From the NCBI GenBank assembly GCA_016790225.1, contig JAEUOZ010000075.1, positions 1 to 64,000 of the forward strand: DNA of 64,000 nucleotides, written 5' to 3'. The stretch is from Rubrivivax sp. (lineage in GTDB: Bacteria > Pseudomonadota > Gammaproteobacteria > Burkholderiales > Burkholderiaceae). The translations under genes were made by a program, and so were the position numbers. This document shows positions 1 to 8,900 of this stretch, piece after piece (within the stretch, counting starts at the first letter, position 1; every line of letters begins with the position of its first letter). Under the pieces are notes generated by a model. That model was not told where the DNA came from and did no database searches. It saw nothing but the letters and a program-made list of their open reading frames with translations.

Positions 1-338
1 AGGTGGGCCATGGCGATCAGTTCCAGCCGCCGGTTGAAGATGCCGAACAACTCGTCGCGCTCGAAGTCCAGCGAGTCGGTGTAGTGGCCGATCTGCGCGT
101 CCGAGGCCGCGAAGCCGAAGCGCATGTAGCGGTCATGCTCGTCCAGGCCCAACAGATGGGTGAGGATCCGCGACCTGTGTCGAGAAGTGAGTGATCGCAC
201 CGGAACCCAGTTCCGGCGCCCCTTGGCGGGCTCGGGGAGGAGTGTTTCGGCGGCAGCGCGCGGGACAGGTTCAGCCTCCGCAGCCGGCGGCACGGCCGGG
301 CCTTGCGGCAGGCTCGCGGGGTCGGCGTGTGGATCCAT
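1..338 (-). CDS. GNAT-family N-acetyltransferase, N-terminal part (cut by window edge)
   Basis: Reading the minus strand from the ATG at 338 gives an open frame that leaves the window at base 1 (112 complete codons). The first ~45 residues are rich in Pro and Ala and look like a disordered extension. They are followed by a stretch containing RHRSRILTHLLGLDEHDRYM and RFGFAASDAQIGHYTDSL, then a segment ending near ELIAMAHL. This order resembles the first helices and strands of GNAT acetyltransferases, but the acetyl-CoA binding loop lies outside the window, so the family call rests on the N-terminal half only. The substrate is unknown. The gene is divergent from rplM, with a 387-base gap between them. 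Confidence 0.6.
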   Translation of the reverse strand, partial: MDPHADPASLPQGPAVPPAAEAEPVPRAAAETLLPEPAKGRRNWVPVRSLTSRHRSRILTHLLGLDEHDRYMRFGFAASDAQIGHYTDSLDFERDELFGIFNRRLELIAMAH

Positions 339-500
339 GATGCTCGTATCGATTGACTAGGGTTTACCCCAGTCTAGCCGCCAATCGGCCGCGGCGGGGC
401 GCGCAGATTGGGGAGCCGACTCCAGCCCCGGAAAGCGTGTCGTCCAGCAAGTCTCCCGGTCGCGGCGTCCGGATGCTGGCCTGGGCCGGCAAGGTTCGGC

Positions 501-506
501 TATACT
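501..506 (+). promoter_or_regulatory. Probable -10 box of the rplM-rpsI promoter (TATACT)
   Basis: TATACT stands out in GC-rich sequence upstream of rplM. No strong -35 hexamer is visible 16-18 bases before it. The assignment rests on the -10 match and on position. Transcription from here would give a long 5' leader. Confidence 0.4.
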
Positions 507-555
507 CACAGGCTTTTCTCCGCTTATGGTTCCGGAGATTTGGAATGCGCCGCGT

Positions 556-582
556 GCCTCGGGAAGGTTTTTTCCGCGAGGC
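556..582 (+). promoter_or_regulatory. Hairpin in the rplM leader
   Basis: GCCTCG (556-561) pairs with CGAGGC (577-582), and GGAA (562-565) pairs with TTCC (572-575) around a single bulged G, with a U-rich loop. It lies ~55 nt after the putative promoter. L13 is known to autoregulate rplM-rpsI in E. coli. Whether this structure takes part in that is inference. Confidence 0.3.
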
Positions 583-725
583 CGTCCGGCCCGAGAGGCC
601 GCCCCTTCTCACGAGCGGTACCGAAGGCCGGACGCCGGCGCATCCGTCGCAAGACCCCCAAGAACCGACCCTGCCCGTGCCGGGCGCCGCAAGTCGATCC
701 GGCCGGGTGCTTCAGAAAGATGCTC

Positions 726-1154
726 ATGAAGACCTTCAGCGCCAAGCCGGCCGAAGTGACGCACGAGTGGTATGTGATTGACGCCACCGACAAGGTGCTC
801 GGACGTGTTGCCAGCGAAGTGGCACTCCGTTTGCGCGGCAAGCACAAGGCCATCTACACGCCTCACGTCGATACCGGCGATTTCATCGTCATCGTCAACG
901 CCGACAAGATCCGTGTCACCGGGGCCAAGGCCACGGACAAGATCTACTACCGGCACACCGGCTACCCGGGTGGCATCCGTGCCACGGCCTTCAAGGACAT
1001 GCAGGCCCGTCATCCCGGCCGCGCGCTGGAAAAGGCCGTCAAGGGCATGCTGCCCAAGGGCCCGCTGGGCTACGCGATGATCAAGAAGCTGAAGGTCTAT
1101 GCCGGCGCCTCGCATCCGCACACCGCTCAGCAACCCAAGAGCCTGGACATCTAA
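726..1154 (+). CDS. rplM: 50S ribosomal protein L13
   Basis: Encodes a 142-residue protein, the normal L13 length, starting MKTFSAKP. It carries the conserved [16 protein letters not shown] segment, the central [16 protein letters not shown] stretch and the C-terminal [18 protein letters not shown]13 is an early-assembling large-subunit protein that binds 23S rRNA. The frame is open much further upstream (to 408), but the extra sequence has no L13 homology, so the ATG at 726 is chosen. rpsI follows 9 bases downstream, the usual two-gene operon. There is nothing unusual in the protein. Confidence 0.97.
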   Translation: MKTFSAKPAEVTHEWYVIDATDKVLGRVASEVALRLRGKHKAIYTPHVDTGDFIVIVNADKIRVTGAKATDKIYYRHTGYPGGIRATAFKDMQARHPGRALEKAVKGMLPKGPLGYAMIKKLKVYAGASHPHTAQQPKSLDI

Positions 1155-1163
1155 GGAGCGGCG

Positions 1164-1556
1164 ATGATCGGTCAATGGAACAACGGCACGGGCCGCCGCA
1201 AGTCGTCTGTCGCACGCGTCTTCATCAAGCGCGGCACGGGCGTCATCATGGTCAACGGCAAGCCTCTGGATCAGTATTTTGGTCGTCAGACCTCGATCAT
1301 GATCGTCCAGCAGCCTCTGCTGCTGACCAACAACGCACAGGCCTTCGACATCAAGGTCAACGTGCATGGTGGTGGTGAATCGGGTCAGGCCGGCGCGGTG
1401 CGCCACGGCATCACCCGCGCACTGATCGACTATGACGCGGCGCTGAAGCCCGAACTCAGCAGCGCCGGCTTCGTGACGCGCGACGCACGCGAGGTCGAGC
1501 GCAAGAAGGTCGGTCTGCACGGCGCTCGCCGTCGCAAGCAGTTCAGCAAGCGCTGA
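1164..1556 (+). CDS. rpsI: 30S ribosomal protein S9
   Basis: 130 residues, the standard S9 length. Diagnostic features are [10 protein letters not shown] near the N-terminus, [10 protein letters not shown], the Gly-rich [19 protein letters not shown] core, and the basic C-terminal tail ending RRKQFSKR, which reaches toward P-site tRNA in the small subunit. The start ATG has GGAGCGGCG just upstream. It is co-transcribed with rplM and followed by a strong hairpin. Confidence 0.97.
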   Translation: MIGQWNNGTGRRKSSVARVFIKRGTGVIMVNGKPLDQYFGRQTSIMIVQQPLLLTNNAQAFDIKVNVHGGGESGQAGAVRHGITRALIDYDAALKPELSSAGFVTRDAREVERKKVGLHGARRRKQFSKR

Positions 1557-1597
1557 GGCGGGACACGTCGCCGGCTGGCTTGCCATCCGGTGATTCC

Positions 1598-1622
1598 GGG
1601 TTCTGGCCGATGGCCGGGACCC
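1598..1622 (+). terminator. Hairpin after rpsI, candidate terminator
   Basis: GGGTTCTGGCC (1598-1608) can pair with GGCCGGGACCC (1612-1622) around a GAT loop: 11 pairs including two G-U. No T-run follows, so it would be a weak or Rho-assisted terminator, or an mRNA-stabilising stem separating the ribosomal operon from the next gene. Confidence 0.4.
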
Positions 1623-1641
1623 GGCGGTTCCCCGATCACTC

Positions 1642-2352
1642 ATGCGTTGGAAACTGTTGCGCAGAAGGCTCTCGGTCAGCGCGCCGCGCATGACCGTGCG
1701 CAGCCACATTCCGTGGCCCGTTCGCTGGGTGCTGGCGGCGCTGGTCCTGGGCTTTTCGGCCGCGCTGGCGCTGTGGGCCTTCGAATTCGGCAAGGGGATT
1801 GCGGGCCTGGACCGCAGCGCCAAGCAGGAGCTGGCCGAGCTGCGTGTCGAGGTCCAGCGGCTGCGCGACGAGAACGAACGCGCCGCATCGGTGGCCAATA
1901 CCGCGGAGAGCCTGCTCAAGGCCGAACGTGCCGCACAGGAAAAGCTGGCGCAGACGGTTCGGCAGCTCGAGGGCGAAGCCCAGGAGCTGAAGGCCAATCT
2001 GGGATTCTTCGAGCGCCTGCTGCCCTCGGGCAGCGAGGGCTTGGCCGTGCGCGGGCTGAAGACCGATGTCGATGGTCCCGGGCGGCTGCGCTTCCAGATG
2101 TTGCTGATGCAGAGCGGCAAGGACCCTGCCGAATTTGTCGGCCGCTATGAGCTCACGCTGATCGGCCAGATCGGCCAGCGTGCCTGGACCAGCACGGCCA
2201 CGGACACAGCCCGCGGTGACGTGAAGTTGCGCCAATATGCCCGCGTCGAAGGCGTGGTGGCCTTCCCGGCAGAAGTCACAGTACGATCACTTCAGGTCCG
2301 TGTGCTTGACGCCAAGAACGGGGTCCGTGCGACCCACACCATGAAACTCTGA
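1642..2352 (+). CDS. DUF6776-like membrane-anchored coiled-coil protein
   Basis: 236 residues. A basic N-terminus precedes one transmembrane helix (about residues 28-50, WVLAALVLGFSAALALWAF). A long Glu/Ala/Leu-rich coiled coil follows (about 60-120), then a beta-rich C-terminal domain beginning at NLGFFERLLPSG. The order TM, coiled coil, soluble domain matches the uncharacterised DUF6776 family of betaproteobacteria. The soluble part is predicted periplasmic. It sits between rpsI and a bactofilin gene, so a cell-envelope or cytoskeleton-linked role is plausible but unproven. Confidence 0.65.
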   Translation: MRWKLLRRRLSVSAPRMTVRSHIPWPVRWVLAALVLGFSAALALWAFEFGKGIAGLDRSAKQELAELRVEVQRLRDENERAASVANTAESLLKAERAAQEKLAQTVRQLEGEAQELKANLGFFERLLPSGSEGLAVRGLKTDVDGPGRLRFQMLLMQSGKDPAEFVGRYELTLIGQIGQRAWTSTATDTARGDVKLRQYARVEGVVAFPAEVTVRSLQVRVLDAKNGVRATHTMKL

Positions 2353-2389
2353 CTCGCGGCGCCCCCGGCGCCCGGTCGAAAGGTCCTGA

Positions 2390-2791
2390 ATGATGCCTTG
2401 GAACCGCAAGAAGCAGCCCCCGATCCGCAGCCTCATCGGCGAAGGGATCGTGCTCAAGGGCAGCATCGAGTTCACCGACGGCATGCGCATCGACGGGGAA
2501 GTCCATGGCGATCTGACGGCCGGCCGTGATGCGGCGAGCCTGCTGGTGGTGGGCGCCAATGCCAAGGTGGTTGGAAAGGTCAATGCCGATCATGTGATCA
2601 TCGTTGGCGAGGTGGTGGGCCCGGTGATGTGCACGGGCCTGCTGGAGCTTCAGCCGACGGCGCGCGTTTCGGGCGACATCTGCTACCAGCTGCTGGAAAT
2701 GCACCCGGGTGCCGTGGTCGAAGGCGAGCTCAAGCCCTTGAAGTTGTCCGACAAGCCGCCACTCATGCTGGCAGCATCCAACGATGCCTGA
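2390..2791 (+). CDS. Bactofilin (polymer-forming cytoskeletal protein)
   Basis: 133 residues. After a short basic N-terminus comes the bactofilin core: IGEGIVLKGSIEFTDGMRID followed by repeated GEVHGDL/ANAKVVGKV/GEVVGPV turns, the right-handed beta-helix pattern typical of the family. Bactofilins polymerise without nucleotide and act as scaffolds for envelope enzymes, often peptidoglycan hydrolases or synthases. The start has tandem ATGs at 2390 and 2393 with AAAGG upstream. It lies 37 bases after the coiled-coil membrane protein, which could be its membrane partner (inference). Confidence 0.9.
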   Translation: MMPWNRKKQPPIRSLIGEGIVLKGSIEFTDGMRIDGEVHGDLTAGRDAASLLVVGANAKVVGKVNADHVIIVGEVVGPVMCTGLLELQPTARVSGDICYQLLEMHPGAVVEGELKPLKLSDKPPLMLAASNDA

Positions 2792-2831
2792 GGCCCTTGC
2801 GGCCGATGATTGAAACGAGAGGACTCACACC

Positions 2832-3206
2832 ATGAATGCTGTTGCCGAAGCCCTGAGCCCGATGACCGAAGAGATGCCGGCGCCGCTGATCTTCACGGAC
2901 AGTGCCTCCTTGAAGGTCAAGGAACTGGTTGACGAGGAAGGCAACCCCGAGCTGAAGCTGCGCGTCTTCGTGCAAGGCGGTGGTTGCTCGGGCTTCCAGT
3001 ACGGCTTCACGTTCGACGAAGTCGTCAACGAAGACGACACCCAGATGACCAAGAACGGCGTGACCTTGCTGATCGACGCGATGAGCCTGCAGTACCTGAT
3101 GGGCGCCGAGATCGACTACAAGGACGATCTGCAGGGCGCCCAGTTCGTCATCAAGAACCCGAACGCCAGCACCACCTGCGGCTGCGGTTCGTCGTTCTCG
3201 GTCTGA
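2832..3206 (+). CDS. erpA: Iron-sulfur cluster insertion protein ErpA
   Basis: 124 residues, an A-type carrier. It has the three conserved cysteines: one in [15 protein letters not shown] and two in the C-terminal CGCGSSFSV. Such proteins receive Fe-S clusters from the Isc system and deliver them to apoenzymes, with ErpA needed for isoprenoid-pathway enzymes. The N-terminal ~18 residues are a family-variable extension. GAGAGGA precedes the ATG. It is the last housekeeping gene before the polysaccharide block. Confidence 0.93.
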   Translation: MNAVAEALSPMTEEMPAPLIFTDSASLKVKELVDEEGNPELKLRVFVQGGGCSGFQYGFTFDEVVNEDDTQMTKNGVTLLIDAMSLQYLMGAEIDYKDDLQGAQFVIKNPNASTTCGCGSSFSV

Positions 3207-3214
3207 AGGGCGGT

Positions 3215-3239
3215 CTCACGCCGCCTGGGGTGGCGTGAG
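3215..3239 (+). terminator. Hairpin after erpA, candidate terminator
   Basis: CTCACGCC (3215-3222) and GGCGTGAG (3232-3239) form a perfect 8-bp stem 9 bases after the erpA stop. There is no T-run. It lies between convergent genes, so it may serve both directions. Confidence 0.45.
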
Positions 3240-3384
3240 CGTCGGACAATCGATCGGCGGCTGGCCGGTGCCGGCTGGCCAAGGTCGGCGCATGTTCGGC
3301 AGTGCGTCTGGTCAATGAGCGCCTCTGAGTCCACCTGAGACGCGACCGGCGCCGTTATCGGAGCGTCTCGCTCCTGTCCAAGAC

Positions 3385-4416
3385 TCAGCCGCTGACCTGC
3401 GCGGCGTACCAGGGCACGGCCTCTTCGATGCCCTGCCGCACGGTGTGCGTGGGTGCATAAGCCAGCAGACGCGAGGCCTTGCCGATGTCGGCCAGGGAAT
3501 GCCGTACGTCGCCGGGCCTGAACTCATTGAACTTCGGCGGCGCGACCACCAGCCCGGGCCGCAGCCGTTCCACCTGACGCGCCAGCAGATCGTGCAGCTG
3601 GACCAGCGTGGTCCGCTCGCCGACGGCCACGTTGTAGACCTGGTTCACGGCCTCGGGCTCGGCGCTCAAGGCGGCACGCAGATTGATCTGCACCACATTG
3701 CGCACGTAGCAGAAGTCGCGTGAGGTTTCCCCGTCGCCGTGGATCACGCAGGGCTCACCCCGCAGCATGGCCGCCACCCAGCGCGGAATCACGGCCGCGT
3801 AGGCGCCGTTCGGATCCTGGCGCGGGCCAAACACATTGAAGTAGCGCAGGCCGATGGTTTGCAGCCCATAGCAGCGGCCAAACACATCCGCGTACAGCTC
3901 ATTGAGGTACTTGGTGACGGCGTAGGGCGACAAGGGCCGGCCGATCTTGTCCTCCACCTTGGGCAGGCTGGCGGAATCCCCGTAGGTGGAGCTGGATGCT
4001 GCGTAGACGAAGCGCTGCACGCCCGCATCCTTGGCCGCCGTCAGCAGATTCAGGAAGCCGGTGGCATTGGCGCGGTGCGTGGCCAGCGGATCAGCCAGCG
4101 AGCGCGGTACCGAACCCAGCGCAGCCTGATGCAGGACGAGCGCCACGCCTTCGATGGCGTGGCTGCAGGTCGCGGGATCGGCGATGTCGCCCTCGATGAA
4201 GCGAAAGCGGCCCGCCTGCGCGGGTGAGAGCTCGGCGAGCACCTGATCGAGATTGTGTCGATGACCGGTCGCGAAGTTGTCCAGGCCGACTACCTGCTGC
4301 CCGGCGCGCAGCAGTTCCGCCATCAGATGCGAACCGATGAACCCCGCGCAGCCGGTCACCAGCCAGCGCTGCGCCGGACCCCGAGCCAGCGCCTCCCAGG
4401 GATCGGCAGCGCCCAT
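3385..4416 (-). CDS. UDP-N-acetylglucosamine 4-epimerase (WbpP/TviC type)
   Basis: 343 residues from the ATG at 4416, which overlaps the upstream gene's stop (TGATG). A GTG four codons earlier is the alternative. It is an extended short-chain dehydrogenase: NAD-binding TGCAGFIGS near the N-terminus, [12 protein letters not shown] for the catalytic Ser/Thr, and the YAVTK Tyr/Lys pair. This subfamily interconverts UDP-GlcNAc and UDP-GalNAc, or their uronic acids, in Vi-antigen and O-antigen pathways. With the neighbouring dehydrogenase it would make UDP-GalNAcA in the cytoplasm. The pair is divergent from the NRPS operon and probably supplies the polysaccharide locus. Confidence 0.88.
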   Translation of the reverse strand: MGAADPWEALARGPAQRWLVTGCAGFIGSHLMAELLRAGQQVVGLDNFATGHRHNLDQVLAELSPAQAGRFRFIEGDIADPATCSHAIEGVALVLHQAALGSVPRSLADPLATHRANATGFLNLLTAAKDAGVQRFVYAASSSTYGDSASLPKVEDKIGRPLSPYAVTKYLNELYADVFGRCYGLQTIGLRYFNVFGPRQDPNGAYAAVIPRWVAAMLRGEPCVIHGDGETSRDFCYVRNVVQINLRAALSAEPEAVNQVYNVAVGERTTLVQLHDLLARQVERLRPGLVVAPPKFNEFRPGDVRHSLADIGKASRLLAYAPTHTVRQGIEEAVPWYAAQVSG

Positions 4417-5696
4417 CACAGCCGCCACACCTGGTAGCCCGCTTCGCGCAGCGCAGCGGCGTCAGCCGTGCTCTTCACATCGGTGAAGATGCCGCCCGGC
4501 AGCAGCTTGCTGCACAGCGAGGACAGGGGCCGTTCGAGCAGCTCGCGGTGCGCGACAGCGGCCACCAGCGCCGTGCACGCCGGCAGATCGTCCCAGGACT
4601 CGAGCGTCACGCCATATTCGTGCTGGGCTTCGGCGGGTTCGGCCACCGGGTCGTGCACGTGCACGCGGCAGCCATAACTTTCCAGCTCACGGATCACATC
4701 GATGACCTTGCTGTTGCGCAGATCCGGGCAGTTTTCCTTGAAGGTCAGCCCCAGCACCAGCACGTCGGCGCCCTTGACGGCATGACCGTTCTGGATCATC
4801 TGCTTGACGGTCTGTTCGGCGATGTACTTGCCCATGCCATCGTTGATGCGCCGGCCGGCCAGGATGACCTGGGGGTGGTAGCCGAGCATCTCGGCCTTGT
4901 GCGTGAGGTAGTAGGGATCGACGCCGATGCAGTGGCCGCCCACCAGACCGGGACGGAAGGGCAGGAAGTTCCACTTGGTGCCGGCAGCCTGCAGCACTTC
5001 GCTGGTGTCGATGCCGATGCGGTGGAAGATCAGGGCCAGTTCGTTGACCAGTGCGATGTTCAGGTCACGCTGCGTGTTTTCGATCACCTTGGCCGCCTCG
5101 GCGACCTTGATGCTCGAGGCCTTGTGAACACCGGCCCGGATGATGCTGCCGTAGACCTCCGCTACGCGCTCCAGCGTCTGGGGCGTGTCACCGGAAACCA
5201 CCTTGGTGATTGCCGTCAGGGTGTGCACCTTGTCGCCGGGGTTGATCCGTTCCGGCGAGTAGCCGACAAAGAAGTCGGTCTTCCAGCGCATCCCGGAGTG
5301 CTGCTCGATCAGGGGGATGCAGACCTCTTCGGTCGCACCGGGATAGACGGTGCTCTCGAAGACGACGATCGCGCCGCGCTTGAGGTTCTTGCCCACCGCA
5401 ATGCTCGCCCCGACCAGGGGTGAGAAATCGGGGATGTGGGCGTCATCGACCGGTGTGGGCACCGCGACGATGACGAAATCGGCCTCGCGCAGCGCCGCCG
5501 CGTCGGTCGTGGGGCGCAGATGGATGGCGGCACGAAGTTCCTCCGTGCTGACTTCGCCCGTGGGATCGATATGGCGGCGGTAGGCATCGATCTTCTGGGG
5601 CGAGAGATCCAGCCCGATGGTCGGATGGAGCTTGCCCAGTTCGACCGCCAGGGGCAGGCCCACATAGCCGAGGCCGACAACAGCGAGAGTGTTCAT
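4416..5696 (-). CDS. UDP-N-acetyl-hexosamine 6-dehydrogenase (TviB/WbpO type)
   Basis: 426 residues from the ATG at 5696 ([19 protein letters not shown]). The frame is open for 30 codons further upstream, but the Rossmann GxGxxG starts right after this Met. It has the substrate-domain signatures [11 protein letters not shown] and the catalytic Cys in [12 protein letters not shown], plus the C-terminal [15 protein letters not shown]. These enzymes oxidise C6 of UDP-GlcNAc or UDP-GalNAc to the uronic acid with two NAD+. It is translationally coupled to the 4-epimerase by TGATG. The product is the likely acidic sugar donor of the exopolysaccharide and a potential substrate for the amidotransferases encoded further on. 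Confidence 0.9.
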   Translation of the reverse strand: MNTLAVVGLGYVGLPLAVELGKLHPTIGLDLSPQKIDAYRRHIDPTGEVSTEELRAAIHLRPTTDAAALREADFVIVAVPTPVDDAHIPDFSPLVGASIAVGKNLKRGAIVVFESTVYPGATEEVCIPLIEQHSGMRWKTDFFVGYSPERINPGDKVHTLTAITKVVSGDTPQTLERVAEVYGSIIRAGVHKASSIKVAEAAKVIENTQRDLNIALVNELALIFHRIGIDTSEVLQAAGTKWNFLPFRPGLVGGHCIGVDPYYLTHKAEMLGYHPQVILAGRRINDGMGKYIAEQTVKQMIQNGHAVKGADVLVLGLTFKENCPDLRNSKVIDVIRELESYGCRVHVHDPVAEPAEAQHEYGVTLESWDDLPACTALVAAVAHRELLERPLSSLCSKLLPGGIFTDVKSTADAAALREAGYQVWRL

Positions 5697-5985
5697 TCCA
5701 GTCTTTCTGGTCCAGTGGAAGCCCCCGCAGTCCGCGGGGCCCGGGGTGACGAGTGCATCCGTCAGCGCGATGGAACCCCGCCGCATCGCCCCTTGCCGTG
5801 AACATTATCTCCACGTGCCGCGCGGACACGGGATGTGGGCATGCACACAAGCGGTTACGCTTTCGGGTGTTCGCCTCGCCATTCAACCTGGGCAAAGCCC
5901 GCCTGGAGTGGCGAAGGGTTGCCACACCACAACAGTCGTTGGTCCTCTGGATACAAATCTGTCACAACACGGGTCTCCCGAATCC
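5697..5985. promoter_or_regulatory. Divergent promoter region between sugar-nucleotide genes and NRPS operon
   Basis: 289 bases with lower GC than the flanks and no codon bias. A stem CCCCGC (5723-5728)/GCGGGG (5734-5739) lies 27-43 bases upstream of the dehydrogenase start and would be in its leader. AT-rich patches around 5801-5807 and 5949-5955 are the most promoter-like, but no clean -35/-10 pair can be assigned. The NRPS frame is open through much of this stretch, yet third-codon GC collapses before about 5986. Confidence 0.4.
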
Positions 5986-8900
5986 TTGGGTGACGACCCC
6001 GTACTTCGGCCGCCTCCAACGGCACCTGAAGTCGCCGAGCGCTATGCGCTGACGCCCACCCAGGCAGGCATGCTGGTGCAGGCGCTGCGCGGCCGTGCCG
6101 GCGAAGGCATCGACATCCAGCAGGTCAGCATGAGCCTGCCGGAAGCGCTGGACCCGGCGGCGTTCACGTATGCCTGGTACCGCGTGATGGAACGGCATCC
6201 TGTTCTGCGCACCCGCCTGCAATGGGAAGGCCTTGTCGAGCCCGTGCAGGATGTGCTCGTCGGGGTGGAACTGCCCCTGACCTGGGTGGACTGGCGTGAC
6301 TGCAGCGCTGCAGAGATCCGCGCGCGCTTGTTCGAACAGGCCAGCGGCGAGCGCCGCCAGGGCTTCGATCTCGCGCAAGCGCCCTTGATGCGCCTGTTCG
6401 TGGCGCAGGTCGCAGACGAGTCCACGCACGTGCTCTGGACCTTTCATCACGTCCTGCTCGACGGACGCTCATTTCCCGTGGTGCTGGGAGAGGTGTTTGC
6501 CATCTATGACGGTCTGCGCGCCGGACAGATGCCCGAGTTGCCGGTGCCGCCGGTCTTTCGGCAGCGCGTGGACTCATGGGCGGCGTCGCCGCTGGGTGAG
6601 GCCGAATCCTTCTGGCGCGAAGCGCTGCGTGGTTTCGTCGCGCCCACGCCCTTGGGCATCGAGCTGACCGCGGCGGCCGCAGCGTCGCGTGCGCCGGACT
6701 CCCCGTTCGGTGCGCGGCAGCGTCGTCTGGAGCCGGCCCTCACGCAGGCCTTGCGGGCCCGCGCCAGCCGCAGCGGCGTGACGCTGCACACGCTGCTGCA
6801 GGCCGCCTGGTCGCTGATCCTGCACCGCTACGGCGGCGCGCGCGATGTGGTGTTCGGCAGCACGCGTTCAGGACGGCACCCGCTGGGCGCAGAGCGCGAG
6901 CGCGCGGTCGGCCTGTACATCAACACGGTACCGGTGCGCGTTTCGGTCGATCCCGATCAGGATCTGGACGGCTGGCTGCGCGACATCCGGGATCGACAGT
7001 CGCTGGCGCGGCCACACGAGCTGGCGCCGCTGGCCAAGGTGCAGGCCTGGAGCGCGATCGAGCCTGGCCGCGCGCTGTTCGACACCCTGCTGGTCTACGA
7101 CCACCAATCACTGAATCAGCGCATGAAGACCGGTGGCGCCGGGCCGCAGCGCCGCTTCGATCATGTGGGCCAGACCGGCTACCCGCTGGCCCTCGTGGCC
7201 TACGGCGATGAGGCGCTGCTGCTGCGTCTGGAGCACGACCGGCGCCGCTTTGCAGACAGTGCCATGGAGCGCATGCTGGGCCACCTGCAGACGGTGCTGC
7301 AAGGCATCGCCGACGACCGCGTCCAGCACGTGGGCGATCTGCCCTGGCTGAGTCCCACGGAGCAGCAGGCGCTGCTGGGCGAAGCGCTGCCGCCGGCCAG
7401 CCTGACCGATGCCGACACCGAGCCCCTGCACCGGCAGTTCGAACGACAGGTCCTGCGCACGCCGCAAGCGCCGGCCCTGAGCTCGCAGGACGCCGAGGGG
7501 CGGCGCATCGAGCTGAGCTACGCCCAGCTCAACCGCATGGCCAACCAGCTGGCGCATCGGCTGCGGGAAGCCGGTGCCACCCGGGATCAGCTGATCGGCC
7601 TGCGCACCGAACGCAGCCTGCCGCTGGTTGTCGGCCTGCTGGGCATCCTGAAGTCAGGTGCGGCCTACCTGCCGCTGGATCCCGTCTACCCCGCCGAGCG
7701 TGTGAACTTCATGCTGCAGGATGGGGGTGTCGAGCTGATCGTGACCCAGCAGTCCTTGCGGGACGATGGCATCGGCGCGCACTGCCAGAAGTTCTGCGCC
7801 GACGACGCGGTGATGCTCGATGCCTACCCGGGCACCGACCCCGCGGCGCTGAACGAGCCCCAGGATCTGGCCTATGTGATCTATACCTCGGGCTCCACCG
7901 GCCAACCGAAGGGTGTCTGCATCAGTCACCACAACGTGGCTCGCCTCTTCTCTGCCACGCAGGGTTGGTTCGGGTTCGATGAGCGCGACGTGTGGACGCT
8001 GTTCCACTCCTACGCCTTCGACTTCTCGGTCTGGGAACTGTGGGGCGCGCTGCTGCACGGCGGGCGCCTGGTGACGGTGTCGAAGGACGTCAGCCGAGAG
8101 ACCGACGCCTTCGTCGAACTGCTGCGCAACGAGCGCGTGACGGTCCTGAACCAGACGCCGACGGCATTCAGGCGGCTGGTGGATCTTGCGGCCACAGGCG
8201 AGGCGCCCGTTCTGTCGCTGCGCTATGTGATCTTTGGCGGCGAAGCGCTGGAGCTCCAGATGTTGCGGCCTTGGTTCGAGCGTTATGGCGACGCGCGGCC
8301 TCAGCTGGTCAACATGTACGGCATCACCGAGACCACGGTGCACGTGAGCTACCGGCCGCTGCAGATGCAGGATGTGCTGGACGGCGCGGGCAGTGTCATC
8401 GGCGAGCCCATCCCCGATCTGCGCATCCTGCTGCTGGATGCGCGCGGCGGGCTGGTGCCGGTGGGGGTGCCCGGCGAACTCGTCGTCGCCGGTGCCGGCC
8501 TGGCGCGCGGCTACCTGGGCCGCCCGGAGCTCACCGCCGAGCGCTTTCCCGTCGATCACGCCTACCAGGCCACGCATGGTCGGCTCTACCGCAGCGGAGA
8601 CCTGGCACGCTGGCTCGACAACGGCGACCTGGAGTACATGGGCCGCATCGATCAGCAGGTCAAGATCCGCGGCTTCCGCATCGAGCTGGGCGAGATCGAA
8701 TCGCAGCTCGCACGCGATCCGCGTGTGCGCCAGGCCGCCGTCATCGCCCGCGAGGATGTTTCCGGCGACAAGCGCCTGGTGGCCTATGTGGTTCCGGCCG
8801 ACGGCGCGGCCTTCGATCCTGCGGCGTTGCGCGAACCGCTGCGCGCGGTGCTGCCGGACTACATGCTGCCTGCGCATGTGGTGTGCATCGCGCAGCTGCC

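Larger units (their letters stand above)
339..725. other. Intergenic region and rplM leader
   Basis: No convincing gene lies in these 387 bases. They separate the divergent acetyltransferase and rplM. The stretch holds a good -10 box (501-506) and a hairpin (556-582), giving rplM an apparent leader of roughly 210 nt. Open frames crossing it have no recognisable protein content. Confidence 0.5.

Noticed and set aside
609..2120. 503-codon minus-strand frame over rplM-rpsI
   Set aside because: Antisense shadow of two ribosomal protein genes; no protein features.
5909..5924. Sigma-54-like promoter (TGGC-N6-TTGC) before the NRPS
   Set aside because: The GG-to-GC spacing is one base short of the strict sigma-54 spacing and the AC after TGGC is missing.
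5689..5985. N-terminal extension of the NRPS from the ATG at 5689 or 5770
   Set aside because: It would overlap the divergent dehydrogenase start and has low third-position GC and no condensation-domain homology. Coding bias begins near 5986.
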